NCBI RefSeq assembly: GCF_900636825.1
Contig: NZ_LR134318.1
Location: forward strand, 1,087,501-1,151,500
DNA length: 64,000 nt
Direction of reading: 5' to 3'
Source: Pseudomonas fluorescens
GTDB taxonomy: Bacteria > Pseudomonadota > Gammaproteobacteria > Pseudomonadales > Pseudomonadaceae
Shown in pieces: positions 54,682 to 64,000 of the stretch. The translations under genes were made by a program, and so were the position numbers. Under the pieces are notes generated by a model that saw only the letters and a list, made by a program, of their open reading frames with translations, was not told the DNA's origin and did no database searches. Every line of letters begins with the position of its first letter. Position 1 is the stretch's first letter.

Positions 54682-56160
54682 TTACTGCGGACGCTTGCGC
54701 TCAACCGCGCGCAACAGATGCGTTGGCGGCGTTTCACAGCTGATCTTGCGCCCGAGTTTCTCTTCGATGGACGGCAACTGGTACGAGTCGTCTTCGCCAG
54801 CGAAGCTGATCGACACGCCATCAGCGCCCGCACGACCGGTACGGCCGATGCGGTGCACGTAATCGTCCGGCACTTCCGGCAGGGTGAAGTTGATCACGTG
54901 GCTGATGCCATCGATGTGAATGCCGCGACCGGCGACATCGGTGGCCACGAGCACGCGAATCTTGCCTTCACGGAAACCTTCGAGGGTCTTGATGCGCTTG
55001 TGCTGCGGCACGTCACCGGACAGTTGCGCAGCGTTCACACCGTCGCGCACCAGGCGTTCTTCGATACGACGCACTTCGTCCTTGCGGTTGGCGAACACCA
55101 TCACGCGCTCCCAACCATTGTCGTTGATCAGGTTGAAGAGCAGCTTGTACTTGTCGGCACCGGCAACGGCGTAGATGTGTTGCTCGACGTTGTCGCTGGC
55201 GACATTGAGCGATTCGATCTCGACGATGGACGGGTCGGTGGTCCATTGCTTGGCGAGGTTCATCACGTCTTCGGTGAAGGTCGCGGAGAACAGCAAGGTC
55301 TGGCGCTCGGATTTCGGCGGGGTCTGGCGAATGATCTGCCGCACTTGCGGGATGAAGCCCATGTCGAGCATGCGGTCGGCTTCGTCCAGCACCATCACTT
55401 CGACCATGTCCAGATGCACGTCGCCGCGCTGGTTGAAGTCGAGCAGACGCCCAGGGGTGGCAACGAGGATGTCGCAGTGACGCGCTTCCAGGTGCTTGAG
55501 CTGCTTGTCGAAGTCCATGCCACCGACGAACGTCATCACGTTGAGGCCGGTGTACTTGGTCAGGTCCGCAGCGTCTTTGGCGATCTGCACCACCAGCTCA
55601 CGGGTCGGCGCGATGATCAGCGCACGGGGTTCGCCCATGTAGCGTTCTTTCGGCGGCGGCGTTTGCAGCAATTGGGTGATGATCGAAATCAGAAATGCGG
55701 CGGTTTTGCCGGTGCCGGTCTGCGCGCGGCCGATGGCATCTTTGCCGGCGAGGGTGAAACCCAGCACCTGCGCCTGGATCGGCGTGCAATACGGGAAGCC
55801 CAGGTCCTGAATGGCGTGCATCAGTTCTGGCGACAACTTGAAATCGTGAAAGCGGGTCTTGCCTTCCTGCGGCTCGACCACGAAGTCTTCGAGTTTCCAC
55901 GGGATGACCGGTGCCTTGGGCTTCGGCTCGCGGCGCGGTCTGGCCGGTGTCGGCGCTGCGTTGCGGACGGTTTCGGCGGCGACGGGCGCGGCCGGAACGG
56001 GGGCTGGCTCTGGCTTCGGTGCCGCTACGGGAGCGACGCGCTCGGCCTGTGGTGCATCGCTGCGATGACCGGGGGCGTGCGACGGCGCACTGGGAACTGA
56101 CGCGAGCTGCTCAGCCTCGCTTTTACCGAACATCTTCTTGAGTGCTTTGAGCACGGTCAT
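54682..56160 (-). CDS. rhlB: DEAD-box RNA helicase RhlB
   Basis: A 492-residue ATP-dependent RNA helicase. Core motifs in order: Q-motif [10 protein letters not shown], Walker [38 protein letters not shown], and the C-terminal [14 protein letters not shown] and [10 protein letters not shown]. Residues about 20-85 form a proline/alanine-rich unstructured extension ([15 protein letters not shown]) before the core. Usually works with RNase E in RNA decay. Upstream of the carboxylesterase on the same strand. Confidence 0.92.
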   Translation of the reverse strand: MTVLKALKKMFGKSEAEQLASVPSAPSHAPGHRSDAPQAERVAPVAAPKPEPAPVPAAPVAAETVRNAAPTPARPRREPKPKAPVIPWKLEDFVVEPQEGKTRFHDFKLSPELMHAIQDLGFPYCTPIQAQVLGFTLAGKDAIGRAQTGTGKTAAFLISIITQLLQTPPPKERYMGEPRALIIAPTRELVVQIAKDAADLTKYTGLNVMTFVGGMDFDKQLKHLEARHCDILVATPGRLLDFNQRGDVHLDMVEVMVLDEADRMLDMGFIPQVRQIIRQTPPKSERQTLLFSATFTEDVMNLAKQWTTDPSIVEIESLNVASDNVEQHIYAVAGADKYKLLFNLINDNGWERVMVFANRKDEVRRIEERLVRDGVNAAQLSGDVPQHKRIKTLEGFREGKIRVLVATDVAGRGIHIDGISHVINFTLPEVPDDYVHRIGRTGRAGADGVSISFAGEDDSYQLPSIEEKLGRKISCETPPTHLLRAVERKRPQ

Positions 56161-56256
56161 CTCATCAATTGGTTAAGGAATGTACGCCGGCCAGTGTAAT
56201 GCAAGAAACGGGCGCGGCGTAGGGGGAGGGATCAAAGGGCGGTTTTAAACCCACGC

Positions 56257-56940
<684 letters not shown>

Positions 56941-57048
56941 TCAATAAGTGCGTGATTTGCGTGCGCGCCCGGTTGATCCGTTAAGAAGATGTCGCAAGGT
57001 TACAAGTTTTGCTCTTGACCTGTCGCTTAAGCGCTTCAGCGACCGGTG

Positions 57049-57064
57049 TGGTACGGGCTTTGCT
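57049..57064 (+). promoter_or_regulatory. Sigma-54 (-24/-12) promoter upstream of aapJ
   Basis: TGGTACGGGCTTTGCT matches the consensus TGGCACG-N4-TTGCW at all but one position, with GG and GC exactly ten bases apart. It points to aapJ, whose ATG is about 305 bases past the expected transcription start. It suggests control by RpoN and an enhancer-binding protein, as expected for amino-acid uptake. The rest of the 467-base gap (56914-57380) contains the hairpin at 57284 and no gene that I can see. Confidence 0.7.
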
Positions 57065-57283
57065 ATGGCTTCCTGCGTGCAACAGATCCCGCGCCTGGCG
57101 GTAACACTATCAGTGTACCCCTTGGGGCGGGATGCAAAGAATCCGGTGATGGATGTTCGCCAATGGCCGCTACGGGCTTAGCGAACGTGAAAGGGCTACA
57201 GCCCGTTCGGCCGATTGGTGAGAAGTGAGTTGTCCATGATGTGGATTGTCTCCTACTAGACTCATAGCGAAGGTCTTACGTCG

Positions 57284-57315
57284 GTTGACCCCAAAAAAAG
57301 CCAACACGGGTCAAC
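57284..57315. promoter_or_regulatory. GTTGACCC / GGGTCAAC inverted repeat in the aapJ leader
   Basis: Perfect 8-base arms at 57284-57291 and 57308-57315 with a 16-base A-rich centre, 65 bases before the aapJ ATG. It may be an operator or an RNA hairpin. Confidence 0.45.
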
Positions 57316-57380
57316 AACGCCTCAAAAGGGTGCGACGGGACTCAAGCTCCGACACAACAAGAGCAAAACTGGAGGTTTGA

Positions 57381-58412
57381 ATGAAGATGTTGAAATCCAC
57401 TCTGGCGGTCGTGACTGCTGCAGCAGTACTCGGCGTCAGCGGGTTCGCTCAGGCGGGTGCAACCCTGGATGCAGTGCAGAAGAAAGGTTTCGTGCAATGT
57501 GGCGTGAGCGACGGTCTGCCGGGCTTCTCGGTTCCGGATGCTACCGGCAAGATCCTCGGGATCGACGCTGACGTCTGCCGTGCCGTGGCTGCCGCCGTTT
57601 TCGGCGACGCCAACAAGGTCAAGTTCAGCCAGTTGAACGCCAAAGAGCGTTTCACTGCGCTGCAGTCCGGCGAGATCGACATCCTCTCGCGCAACACCAC
57701 CATGACCAGCTCCCGTGATGCCGGCATGGGCCTGAAATTCCCGGGCTTCATCACTTACTACGACGGCATCGGCTTTCTGGTAAACAACAAGCTGGGCGTG
57801 AAAAGTGCCAAGGAACTGGACGGTGCAACCATCTGCATCCAGGCCGGTACCACCACCGAGCTGAACGTTTCCGACTACTTCCGCGGCAACGGTCTGAAAT
57901 ACACCCCGATCACTTTCGACACCTCCGATGAAAGCGCCAAGTCGCTGGAATCCGGTCGTTGCGACGTGCTGACCTCCGACAAGTCCCAGCTGTTCGCTCA
58001 GCGCAGCAAGCTGGCGTCGCCGAAGGACTACGTGGTTCTGCCGGAAACCATTTCCAAAGAACCTCTGGGCCCGGTCGTACGTAATGGCGACGACGAGTGG
58101 CTGGCCATCGTTCGTTGGGTTGGCTACGCGCTGCTCAACACCGAAGAAGCCGGCATCACTTCGAAGAACGTCGAAGCTGAAGCCAAGTCGACCAAAAACC
58201 CGGACGTCGCCCGTATGCTCGGCGCTGACGGCGAATACGGCAAAGACCTGAAACTGCCGAAAGACTGGGTTGTGCAGATCGTCAAGCAAGTCGGCAACTA
58301 CGGTGAAATCTTCGAGAAAAACCTCGGCAAGAGCACTCCGCTGGAAATCGACCGTGGCCTGAACGCCCTGTGGAACAACGGCGGCATTCAGTACGCACCA
58401 CCAGTGCGCTAA
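57381..58412 (+). CDS. aapJ: General L-amino-acid ABC transporter, binding protein AapJ
   Basis: A 343-residue periplasmic binding protein, longer than single-substrate types as usual for AapJ. Signal peptide ending near GFAQAGA; then LDAVQKKGFVQCGVSDGLPG, GIDADVCRAVAAAVFGD and FTALQSGEIDILSRNTTMT. GGAGG lies 6-7 bases before the ATG. It heads the operon aapJQMP, with 66 bases before aapQ. Confidence 0.94.
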   Translation: MKMLKSTLAVVTAAAVLGVSGFAQAGATLDAVQKKGFVQCGVSDGLPGFSVPDATGKILGIDADVCRAVAAAVFGDANKVKFSQLNAKERFTALQSGEIDILSRNTTMTSSRDAGMGLKFPGFITYYDGIGFLVNNKLGVKSAKELDGATICIQAGTTTELNVSDYFRGNGLKYTPITFDTSDESAKSLESGRCDVLTSDKSQLFAQRSKLASPKDYVVLPETISKEPLGPVVRNGDDEWLAIVRWVGYALLNTEEAGITSKNVEAEAKSTKNPDVARMLGADGEYGKDLKLPKDWVVQIVKQVGNYGEIFEKNLGKSTPLEIDRGLNALWNNGGIQYAPPVR

Positions 58413-58478
58413 TGGTTCTATCGCCCGGCGGGCCAACCGCCGGGTGATGTTCTTGTTCCATTTCTTCCGGGGCACTTC

Positions 58479-59660
58479 ATGCAAAATTCAATCGGCGCAC
58501 CAAAGCAGAGGCTCAGCCTCAGCGATCCACGAGTGCGTGCGTGGCTATTCCAGATCATCACCGTTGTGGCGGTGGTCTCGCTGGGCTGGTACTTGTTCGA
58601 CAACACGCAAACCAACCTTCAGCACCGGGGCATTACCTCCGGTTTCAGCTTTCTGGAGCGCAGTGCCGGATTCGGCATCGCTCAACACCTGATCGACTAC
58701 ACCGAAGCGGACAGCTATGCCCGTGTCTTCGTCATCGGTCTGCTCAACACCCTGTTGGTGACAGTGATCGGCGTGGTTCTGGCGACGATCCTCGGTTTCA
58801 TCATCGGCGTGGCGCGGCTGTCGCAGAACTGGATCATTGCCAAACTGGCGACGGTGTATGTGGAAGTTTTCCGCAACATTCCGCCGCTGCTGCAAATCCT
58901 GTTCTGGTACTTCGCGGTGTTCCTGACCATGCCGGGGCCGCGTAACAGCCATAACTTCGGCGATACCTTTTTCGTCAGCAGCCGTGGCCTGAACATGCCG
59001 GCTGCACTGGCAGCCGACGGTTTCTGGGCATTCGTGATCAGCATCGTGCTGGCCATCGTCGGCATCGTGCTGATGTGCCGCTGGGCCAACAAACGTTTCG
59101 AAGAAACCGGCGTACCGTTTCACAAGTTCTGGGTCGGTCTGGCGATTCTGCTGGTGATCCCGACCTTGTGCGCGCTGATCTTCGGCGCTCCGCTGCATTG
59201 GGAAATGCCTGAGCTCAAGGGCTTCAACTTTGTCGGCGGCTGGGTATTGATCCCGGAACTGCTGGCGTTGACCCTGGCCCTGACCGTGTACACCGCAGCG
59301 TTCATCGCTGAAATCGTGCGTTCCGGGATCAAGTCGGTCAGCCACGGGCAGACCGAAGCGGCGCGTTCGCTCGGCCTGCGCAACGGCCCGACCCTGCGCA
59401 AGGTGATAATCCCGCAAGCGCTGCGCGTGATCATTCCGCCGCTGACCAGCCAATACCTGAACCTGGCGAAAAACTCTTCGCTGGCGGCCGGTATCGGTTA
59501 TCCGGAAATGGTTTCGCTGTTCGCGGGCACCGTGCTCAACCAGACCGGTCAGGCCATCGAAGTGATTGCGATCACCATGAGCGTGTACCTGGCAATCAGT
59601 ATCAGCATTTCCCTGCTGATGAACTGGTACAACAAGCGCATTGCGCTGATCGAGCGGTAA
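58479..59660 (+). CDS. aapQ: Amino-acid ABC transporter permease AapQ
   Basis: A 393-residue inner-membrane permease with about eight hydrophobic segments, and the EAA loop EAARSLGLRNGPTLRKVIIP near the C-terminus. The segment YVEVFRNIPPLLQILFWYF is typical of polar amino-acid permeases. Pairs with AapM. AapM starts 10 bases after its stop. Confidence 0.94.
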   Translation: MQNSIGAPKQRLSLSDPRVRAWLFQIITVVAVVSLGWYLFDNTQTNLQHRGITSGFSFLERSAGFGIAQHLIDYTEADSYARVFVIGLLNTLLVTVIGVVLATILGFIIGVARLSQNWIIAKLATVYVEVFRNIPPLLQILFWYFAVFLTMPGPRNSHNFGDTFFVSSRGLNMPAALAADGFWAFVISIVLAIVGIVLMCRWANKRFEETGVPFHKFWVGLAILLVIPTLCALIFGAPLHWEMPELKGFNFVGGWVLIPELLALTLALTVYTAAFIAEIVRSGIKSVSHGQTEAARSLGLRNGPTLRKVIIPQALRVIIPPLTSQYLNLAKNSSLAAGIGYPEMVSLFAGTVLNQTGQAIEVIAITMSVYLAISISISLLMNWYNKRIALIER

Positions 59661-59670
59661 GGAAAAGCGC

Positions 59671-60765
59671 ATGAGTACTCATACTTTCAAACCCGACATG
59701 CCTCCACCGAACAGCAGCATCGGGGTGGTTGCGTGGATGCGCGCGAACATGTTCTCCAGCTGGCTCAACACCTTGCTGACGCTGTTCGCGTTCTATCTGA
59801 TCTACCTCGTCGTGCCACCGATCCTCAGCTGGGCGATTGTCGACGCGAACTGGGTCGGCACCACCCGCGCCGACTGCACCAAGGAAGGCGCGTGCTGGGT
59901 GTTCATTCAGCAGCGTTTCGGCCAGTTCATGTACGGCTATTACCCGACCGAACTGCGCTGGCGCGTCGACCTGACCGTGTGGCTGGCGGTCATTGGCGCA
60001 GCGCCACTGTTCATTTCGCGGATGCCGCGCAAAGCGGTCTACGGCCTGAGCTTCCTGGTGTTGTATCCAATCATCGCCTTCACCTTGCTGCATGGCGGTT
60101 TCGGTCTGACCACCGTGCCGACGAGCCAGTGGGGCGGCCTGATGCTGACCCTGGTGATCGCCACGGTTGGTATCGCCGGAGCATTGCCGCTGGGCATCGT
60201 GCTGGCGCTGGGACGGCGTTCGAACATGCCGGCGATTCGTGTGGTCTGCGTGACCTTCATCGAATTCTGGCGCGGCGTGCCGTTGATCACGGTGCTGTTC
60301 ATGTCCTCGGTGATGCTGCCGCTGTTCCTGCCCGAAGGGATGAACTTCGACAAGCTGCTGCGGGCGCTGATCGGGGTGATTCTGTTCCAGTCGGCCTACG
60401 TCGCCGAAGTGGTACGCGGTGGTCTGCAAGCGATCCCCAAAGGTCAGTACGAAGCGGCTGCGGCGATGGGCCTCGGTTACTGGCGTTCGATGGGTCTGGT
60501 GATTCTGCCGCAAGCCCTGAAGCTGGTGATCCCCGGCATCGTCAACACGTTCATTGCGCTGTTCAAGGACACCAGCCTTGTGATCATCATCGGCCTCTTT
60601 GACCTGCTCAACAGCGTCAAACAAGCCGCTGCCGATCCGAAATGGCTGGGCATGGCCACCGAAGGCTACGTGTTCGCCGCCCTGGTGTTCTGGATTTTCT
60701 GTTTTGGTATGTCGCGCTATTCCATGCATCTGGAACGCAAGCTCGACACTGGCCACAAGCGTTAG
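59671..60765 (+). CDS. aapM: Amino-acid ABC transporter permease AapM
   Basis: A 364-residue permease, second half of the transmembrane dimer with AapQ. Its EAA loop reads YEAAAAMGLGYWRSMGLVIL, and the VTFIEFWRRGVPLI-like segment (FIEFWRGVPLITVLF) aligns to the same place in AapQ. Long N-terminal extension before the first paired segments, as expected in AapM. Confidence 0.94.
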   Translation: MSTHTFKPDMPPPNSSIGVVAWMRANMFSSWLNTLLTLFAFYLIYLVVPPILSWAIVDANWVGTTRADCTKEGACWVFIQQRFGQFMYGYYPTELRWRVDLTVWLAVIGAAPLFISRMPRKAVYGLSFLVLYPIIAFTLLHGGFGLTTVPTSQWGGLMLTLVIATVGIAGALPLGIVLALGRRSNMPAIRVVCVTFIEFWRGVPLITVLFMSSVMLPLFLPEGMNFDKLLRALIGVILFQSAYVAEVVRGGLQAIPKGQYEAAAAMGLGYWRSMGLVILPQALKLVIPGIVNTFIALFKDTSLVIIIGLFDLLNSVKQAAADPKWLGMATEGYVFAALVFWIFCFGMSRYSMHLERKLDTGHKR

Positions 60766-60778
60766 GAGTTCTCTGTAA

Positions 60779-61543
60779 ATGAGCGAAGCAATCAAAAAGC
60801 CTGTGGGTCCGGAAGGCATCATCCAGATGCAGGGCGTGAACAAGTGGTACGGCCAGTTTCACGTGCTCAAAGACATCAATCTCAACGTCAAGCAGGGCGA
60901 GCGTATCGTCCTGTGCGGCCCGTCGGGTTCCGGCAAATCGACGACGATTCGTTGCCTCAATCGTCTGGAAGAACATCAGCAGGGCCGCATCGTTGTCGAT
61001 GGCGTGGAACTGACCAACGACCTCAAGCAAATCGAAGCGATCCGCCGCGAAGTCGGCATGGTGTTCCAGCACTTCAACCTGTTCCCGCACCTGACCATTT
61101 TGCAGAACTGCACCCTGGCGCCGATGTGGGTACGCAAGATGCCCAAGCGCAAGGCCGAGGAAATCGCCATGCATTACCTGGAGCGCGTACGCATTCCGGA
61201 GCAGGCGCATAAGTACCCGGGGCAACTGTCCGGCGGTCAGCAGCAGCGTGTGGCAATCGCCCGCGCCCTGTGCATGAAACCGAAAATCATGCTGTTCGAT
61301 GAACCGACTTCAGCGCTCGATCCAGAGATGGTGAAGGAAGTGCTCGACACCATGATCGGTCTGGCGGAAGACGGCATGACCATGCTCTGCGTAACCCACG
61401 AAATGGGCTTCGCCCGCACCGTGGCCAACCGCGTGATCTTCATGGACAAGGGCGAGATCGTTGAGCAGGCTGCGCCGAACGACTTCTTCGATAATCCGCA
61501 GAATGAGCGGACGAAGTTGTTCTTGAGTCAGATTCTGCATTGA
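60779..61543 (+). CDS. aapP: Amino-acid ABC transporter ATPase AapP
   Basis: A 254-residue nucleotide-binding subunit. Walker [11 protein letters not shown]-loop [15 protein letters not shown] signature [15 protein letters not shown], Walker [15 protein letters not shown] and the switch histidine in CVTHEMGFA. Ends the operon; a strong terminator lies 17 bases beyond the stop. Confidence 0.95.
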   Translation: MSEAIKKPVGPEGIIQMQGVNKWYGQFHVLKDINLNVKQGERIVLCGPSGSGKSTTIRCLNRLEEHQQGRIVVDGVELTNDLKQIEAIRREVGMVFQHFNLFPHLTILQNCTLAPMWVRKMPKRKAEEIAMHYLERVRIPEQAHKYPGQLSGGQQQRVAIARALCMKPKIMLFDEPTSALDPEMVKEVLDTMIGLAEDGMTMLCVTHEMGFARTVANRVIFMDKGEIVEQAAPNDFFDNPQNERTKLFLSQILH

Positions 61544-61559
61544 TGGTTTATGTGTAAAA

Positions 61560-61592
61560 AACCAACCCGGCCACGTGCCGGGTTGGTTTTTT
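61560..61592 (+). terminator. Terminator of aapJQMP
   Basis: AACCAACCCGGC / GCCGGGTTGGTT, perfect 12-base stem with CACGT loop, then T run. Its minus-strand side ends close to the mqsA stop codon, so it may also end the mqsRA transcript. Confidence 0.92.
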
Positions 61593-61598
61593 GGAATC

Positions 61599-62090
61599 TC
61601 AGGAGACGGAAAGGGATTCCTGTTCTTTATGGATGGTGTGCTTGAACGCCCCTCTCAGATCAGCCCCTTCGGCCAAGACTCTCGCATCGGCTAGCAAGTG
61701 TGGATAGCGATCCAGCAAGCGCATCAGAAGCATCAGCGCTTTTGGTGGTAATAATTCGCCACGCTCGTACCTTGAGAAGGCGTTGTGGCCACCGCCTGAC
61801 AGTAACTGCACAGTTTCTTTTTGCGTGAGGTGCAGTTTGCGACGGATACGCTTCATCTCGGCACCGATCATCTGTCGAGCAGCGATCACCAGCTCGTCAC
61901 CAGCGTCCGTATAACGTTCCGCACTGTCGGTATTGTCATCCCACTCGACTTCCCCGCATTGCTGACATTCCCAGCCAGCAAGATCATCTATACGCCGCTC
62001 CATGCCTTTGACACTGATGGTTTCGCCACGACCTTCGAAATGTCTCATTCCCTCGCGCGCGCCGCAGCTGCAGCATTGTCGGGTTTTCAT
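61599..62090 (-). CDS. mqsA: MqsA-family antitoxin
   Basis: A 163-residue antitoxin and autorepressor. The N-terminal zinc domain has C6-x2-C9 and C42-x2-C45. The C-terminal Xre-like helix-turn-helix reads LTQKETVQLLSGGGHNAFSR, with the N-x-F-x-R-Y element that contacts DNA in E. coli MqsA. About 30 residues longer than E. coli MqsA, mainly at the C-terminus. Four-base overlap with mqsR. Confidence 0.88.
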   Translation of the reverse strand: MKTRQCCSCGAREGMRHFEGRGETISVKGMERRIDDLAGWECQQCGEVEWDDNTDSAERYTDAGDELVIAARQMIGAEMKRIRRKLHLTQKETVQLLSGGGHNAFSRYERGELLPPKALMLLMRLLDRYPHLLADARVLAEGADLRGAFKHTIHKEQESLSVS

Positions 62091-62398
62091 GGGTTTCTCT
62101 CCTTGAAGGAGATTACCGGAGGACCACCGCCGGGGCGGTAAGTCACCTTGATGTAAATCTCCAGGTCTTTTGAGTTGACGTGATACACGTCGTGCCAGAC
62201 TCGATGGTTGTCGTAAGTAGTCATCGATTTGTACAACATCCCTTGCTGTAACTCGAAAATGATCTCCCGCATCTCTCTGTGGCTGAAGCCAAGATCCAAA
62301 CCGGTTTTTTCCGAAGATCTGGTAAAGGCTCTTTTTCCAAGCCGCCTCACCTCAGACTTGATCACCGCCAAGTCGTAATGGGGTGTTTTCTTTTCCAT
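62087..62398 (-). CDS. mqsR: MqsR-family mRNA interferase toxin
   Basis: A 103-residue toxin starting MEKKTPHYDLAVIKSEV, as in E. coli MqsR. Conserved YKSMTTYDNHRVWHDVYHV and ISFKERNP contain the lysine, tyrosine and terminal lysine of the active site; the glutamine that I recall in E. coli (W-Q-D) is histidine here. Toxin-first order and ATGA overlap with mqsA match the family. Start at 62398; an upstream in-frame start would read through the operator. Confidence 0.88.
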   Translation of the reverse strand: MEKKTPHYDLAVIKSEVRRLGKRAFTRSSEKTGLDLGFSHREMREIIFELQQGMLYKSMTTYDNHRVWHDVYHVNSKDLEIYIKVTYRPGGGPPVISFKERNP

Positions 62399-62421
62399 AA
62401 GAAACCAAAACCCTGTCCCTG

Positions 62422-62444
62422 AAATTACCCTCAAAGGGTAATTT
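62422..62444. promoter_or_regulatory. MqsA operator upstream of mqsRA
   Basis: AAATTACCCT-CAA-AGGGTAATTT, perfect 10-base arms around a 3-base centre, 23 bases before the mqsR ATG. The MqsA site in E. coli is AACCT-N3-AGGTT; here ACCCT-N3-AGGGT has the same spacing and similar core. Confidence 0.8.
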
Positions 62445-62530
62445 TGACCAATCGAAAATGCCGCTCCATGTGTCTCGATTGACCCTAGGTGGTTGCCGTC
62501 CTACACGGGTCTGACTACCATGTCAGAAAA

Positions 62531-62551
62531 TTCATCCTATGATTGGATGAA
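62531..62551. promoter_or_regulatory. TTCATCC/GGATGAA operator before the GntR gene
   Basis: TTCATCC-N7-GGATGAA with perfect arms, 12 bases before the ATG. It fits an autoregulatory site for the FadR-type protein encoded next. Confidence 0.55.
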
Positions 62552-62563
62552 AGGGCGGGACTC

Positions 62564-63223
62564 ATGTCGGAAATTTCTCCTTTGATAAAGCGATCCTTGG
62601 TCGATCAGGCCCTGGATCAACTGCGTCAACGCATCAACAGCGGTGCCTGGCAGGTAGGCGAGCGCTTGCCGACCGAGCCCGAGCTGTGTGCCGAACTGGG
62701 CATCAGCCGCAACACGGTGCGCGAGGCGATGCGCGTGCTGGCGTTTTCCGGATTGATCGAAATTCGCCAGGGTGACGGCAGTTATCTGCGCGCGCTGGTG
62801 GATCCGCTGGATACGCTCAAGGCGCTGTCGCGTTGCTCGCTGGAGCAGGCGCGGGAAACCCGGCACATCCTTGAGGTCGAGGCCATCGGTCTGGCAGCGT
62901 TGCGCCGCACCGACGAAGACCTCGTCGCATTGCGCGAGGCCCTCGGGACCAGCGGCAGCCACTACCACGGTGATCTCGACACCTACATCGCCTGCGATCT
63001 GGTGTTTCATCGCCGGTTGGTCGACGCCGCGCACAACCCCACGCTCAGCGAGCTGTATCGCTATTTCTCCAGCATTGTCGGCGCACAACTGCGCCAGACC
63101 CTGAACATCGTCCCGCGCCGTCAGGAAGTGTTCGATCTGCACATCGAGTTGCTCGATGCGGTCGAGCAACGCGACCCGGAACGGGCCAAAGCCTTATCGA
63201 GGCAGTTGATCAATGAACCTTGA
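62564..63223 (+). CDS. FadR-subfamily GntR transcriptional regulator
   Basis: A 219-residue regulator: winged helix (LRQRINSGAWQVGERLPTEPELCAELGISRNTVREAMRVLAF, then IEIRQGDGSYL) and an all-helical FCD ligand domain (RETRHILEVEAIGLAAL... YIACDLVFHRRLVDAAHNPTL). The ATG at 62564 follows an AAGGGCGG stretch; an in-frame TTG at 62543 would place the start inside the palindrome. It overlaps the MFS gene by 11 bases, so it presumably regulates that transporter. Confidence 0.9.
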   Translation: MSEISPLIKRSLVDQALDQLRQRINSGAWQVGERLPTEPELCAELGISRNTVREAMRVLAFSGLIEIRQGDGSYLRALVDPLDTLKALSRCSLEQARETRHILEVEAIGLAALRRTDEDLVALREALGTSGSHYHGDLDTYIACDLVFHRRLVDAAHNPTLSELYRYFSSIVGAQLRQTLNIVPRRQEVFDLHIELLDAVEQRDPERAKALSRQLINEP

Positions 63224-64000
63224 AACCGAGAAGTCCATGCCCCGCCACGAGATATCCACAACGCCTAAACGCCCCTCGGAGCTTGAAGAGCTGCTGATCG
63301 ACGCCGAGGCCGATGATGAGCAAGTGCAGCAGAGCCCGCCGCGGGTGCGCAGGCCCTGGCTGTTGCTGCTGGGATTGATTCTGGTCGCGTTGAATCTGCG
63401 CCCGGCGCTGTCGAGCATGGCGCCGCTGCTCAGCGATGTATCGAAGAGTCTCGGCTTGTCGGCGGCGCAGGCCGGTTTGCTGACGACGTTGCCGGTTCTT
63501 TGCCTCGGTTTGTTCGCCCCGCTGGCGCCGATTCTGGCGCGACGCTTTGGTGCCGAGCGGGTGGTCCTGGGAATTCTGCTGACCTTGGCCGGTGGCATTA
63601 TCTTGCGCAGCCATTTCGGTGAAATCGGCCTGTTCGCCGGCAGTGTGCTGGGTGGTGCGAGCATTGGCATCGTCGGCGTATTGCTGCCGGGCATCGTCAA
63701 GCGCGACTTTGCCAAACATGCCGGCACCATGACCGGCGTGTACACCATGGCGTTGTGCCTGGGCGCGGCAATGGCGGCGGGTTCGAGCGTGCCGTTGAGC
63801 GAGCACTTCGGTGGAAGCTGGACGATCGGGTTGGGCTTTTGGGTGATTCCTGCGCTGGTGGCGGCGTTGTTCTGGTTACCGCAAGTGGGGCCGAAACACG
63901 GCGCGCACAATGTCGCTTATCGGGTGCGCGGCCTGCTGCGCGATCCGCTGGCCTGGCAGGTAACGTTGTACATGGGCCTGCAATCGTCGCTGGCCTACAT
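63213..64000 (+). CDS. MFS transporter, CynX/NimT type (truncated by window end)
   Basis: At least 262 residues; the frame is open to the last base. After a hydrophilic N-terminal tail of about 50 residues comes PWLLLLGLILVALNLRPALSSMAPLL, which with GLSAAQAGLLTTLPVLCLGLFAPLAP is the signature of CynX/NimT-like members. At least six membrane segments are visible. The ATG at 63213 overlaps the regulator stop; ATG 63237 is an alternative. Substrate might be cyanate, 2-nitroimidazole or an unrelated anion. Confidence 0.85.
   Translation, partial: MNLETEKSMPRHEISTTPKRPSELEELLIDAEADDEQVQQSPPRVRRPWLLLLGLILVALNLRPALSSMAPLLSDVSKSLGLSAAQAGLLTTLPVLCLGLFAPLAPILARRFGAERVVLGILLTLAGGIILRSHFGEIGLFAGSVLGGASIGIVGVLLPGIVKRDFAKHAGTMTGVYTMALCLGAAMAAGSSVPLSEHFGGSWTIGLGFWVIPALVAALFWLPQVGPKHGAHNVAYRVRGLLRDPLAWQVTLYMGLQSSLAY

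Overview
The window reads as chromosome of a fluorescent Pseudomonas (P. fluorescens group). The reasons are GC-rich coding DNA, a complete 12-gene alginate cluster in the classical order, paired extracytoplasmic-function sigma/anti-sigma iron systems, a rhlB-dauBAR block whose order matches what I recall of P. aeruginosa PA3859-PA3865, and dozens of Pseudomonas-type REP/REPIN palindromes. No database was searched; names rest on recognising the proteins.

Layout. 0-1 kb: end of a LysR regulator and an HPF/RaiA-like ribosome protein. 1.05-1.84 kb: a small DUF559 nuclease gene boxed in by copies of a repeat with CCCTCACCC/GGGTGAGGG ends. 1.85-12.35 kb: two iron-signalling systems back to back, fecIR-fecA on the minus strand and, on the plus strand, a tight operon of three membrane proteins, sigma factor and FecR-like anti-sigma, followed by a second TonB-dependent receptor. 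12.4-18 kb: AraC regulator, DMT exporter, DUF2165 membrane protein, 2-hydroxyacid dehydrogenase, an 850-base repeat-filled gap and a LysR regulator. 18.3-23.2 kb: a tripartite efflux operon (OprM-like lipoprotein, FUSC pump, DUF1656, HlyD adaptor), divergent from that LysR gene. 23.3-27.6 kb: short-chain dehydrogenase, small membrane protein, and a large RHS-core protein with a variable C-terminal domain.

27.6-44.4 kb: the alginate cluster on the minus strand, algD-alg8-alg44-algK-algE-algG-algX-algL-algI-algJ-algF-algA. AlgA and AlgD make GDP-mannuronate; Alg8/Alg44 polymerise it; AlgK, AlgE, AlgG, AlgX and AlgL form the periplasmic and outer-membrane export, epimerisation and proof-reading complex; AlgI, AlgJ, AlgF and AlgX acetylate. 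About 800 bases of regulatory DNA lie upstream of algD. REPINs sit at four places inside this cluster, one of them within the coding start of algK.

45-50.5 kb: yaaA, a polysaccharide-deacetylase-like protein with an eroded active site, a PIN-PhoH ATPase and moaCDE. 50.7-54.6 kb: a basic-amino-acid-type binding protein and dauBAR (D-to-L arginine conversion). 54.7-56.9 kb: rhlB and a carboxylesterase. 57-61.5 kb: aapJQMP, a general amino-acid ABC transporter, with a strong sigma-54-type promoter sequence upstream. 61.6-62.4 kb: an mqsRA toxin-antitoxin pair with a near-textbook operator. The window ends in a FadR-type regulator and a truncated CynX/NimT-like MFS transporter.

I saw no tRNA, rRNA, CRISPR array, prophage or IS transposase. 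The least ordinary signals are the DUF559 gene inside its repeat family, the REPIN inside algK, and the orphan C-terminal toxin-like domain of the RHS protein.
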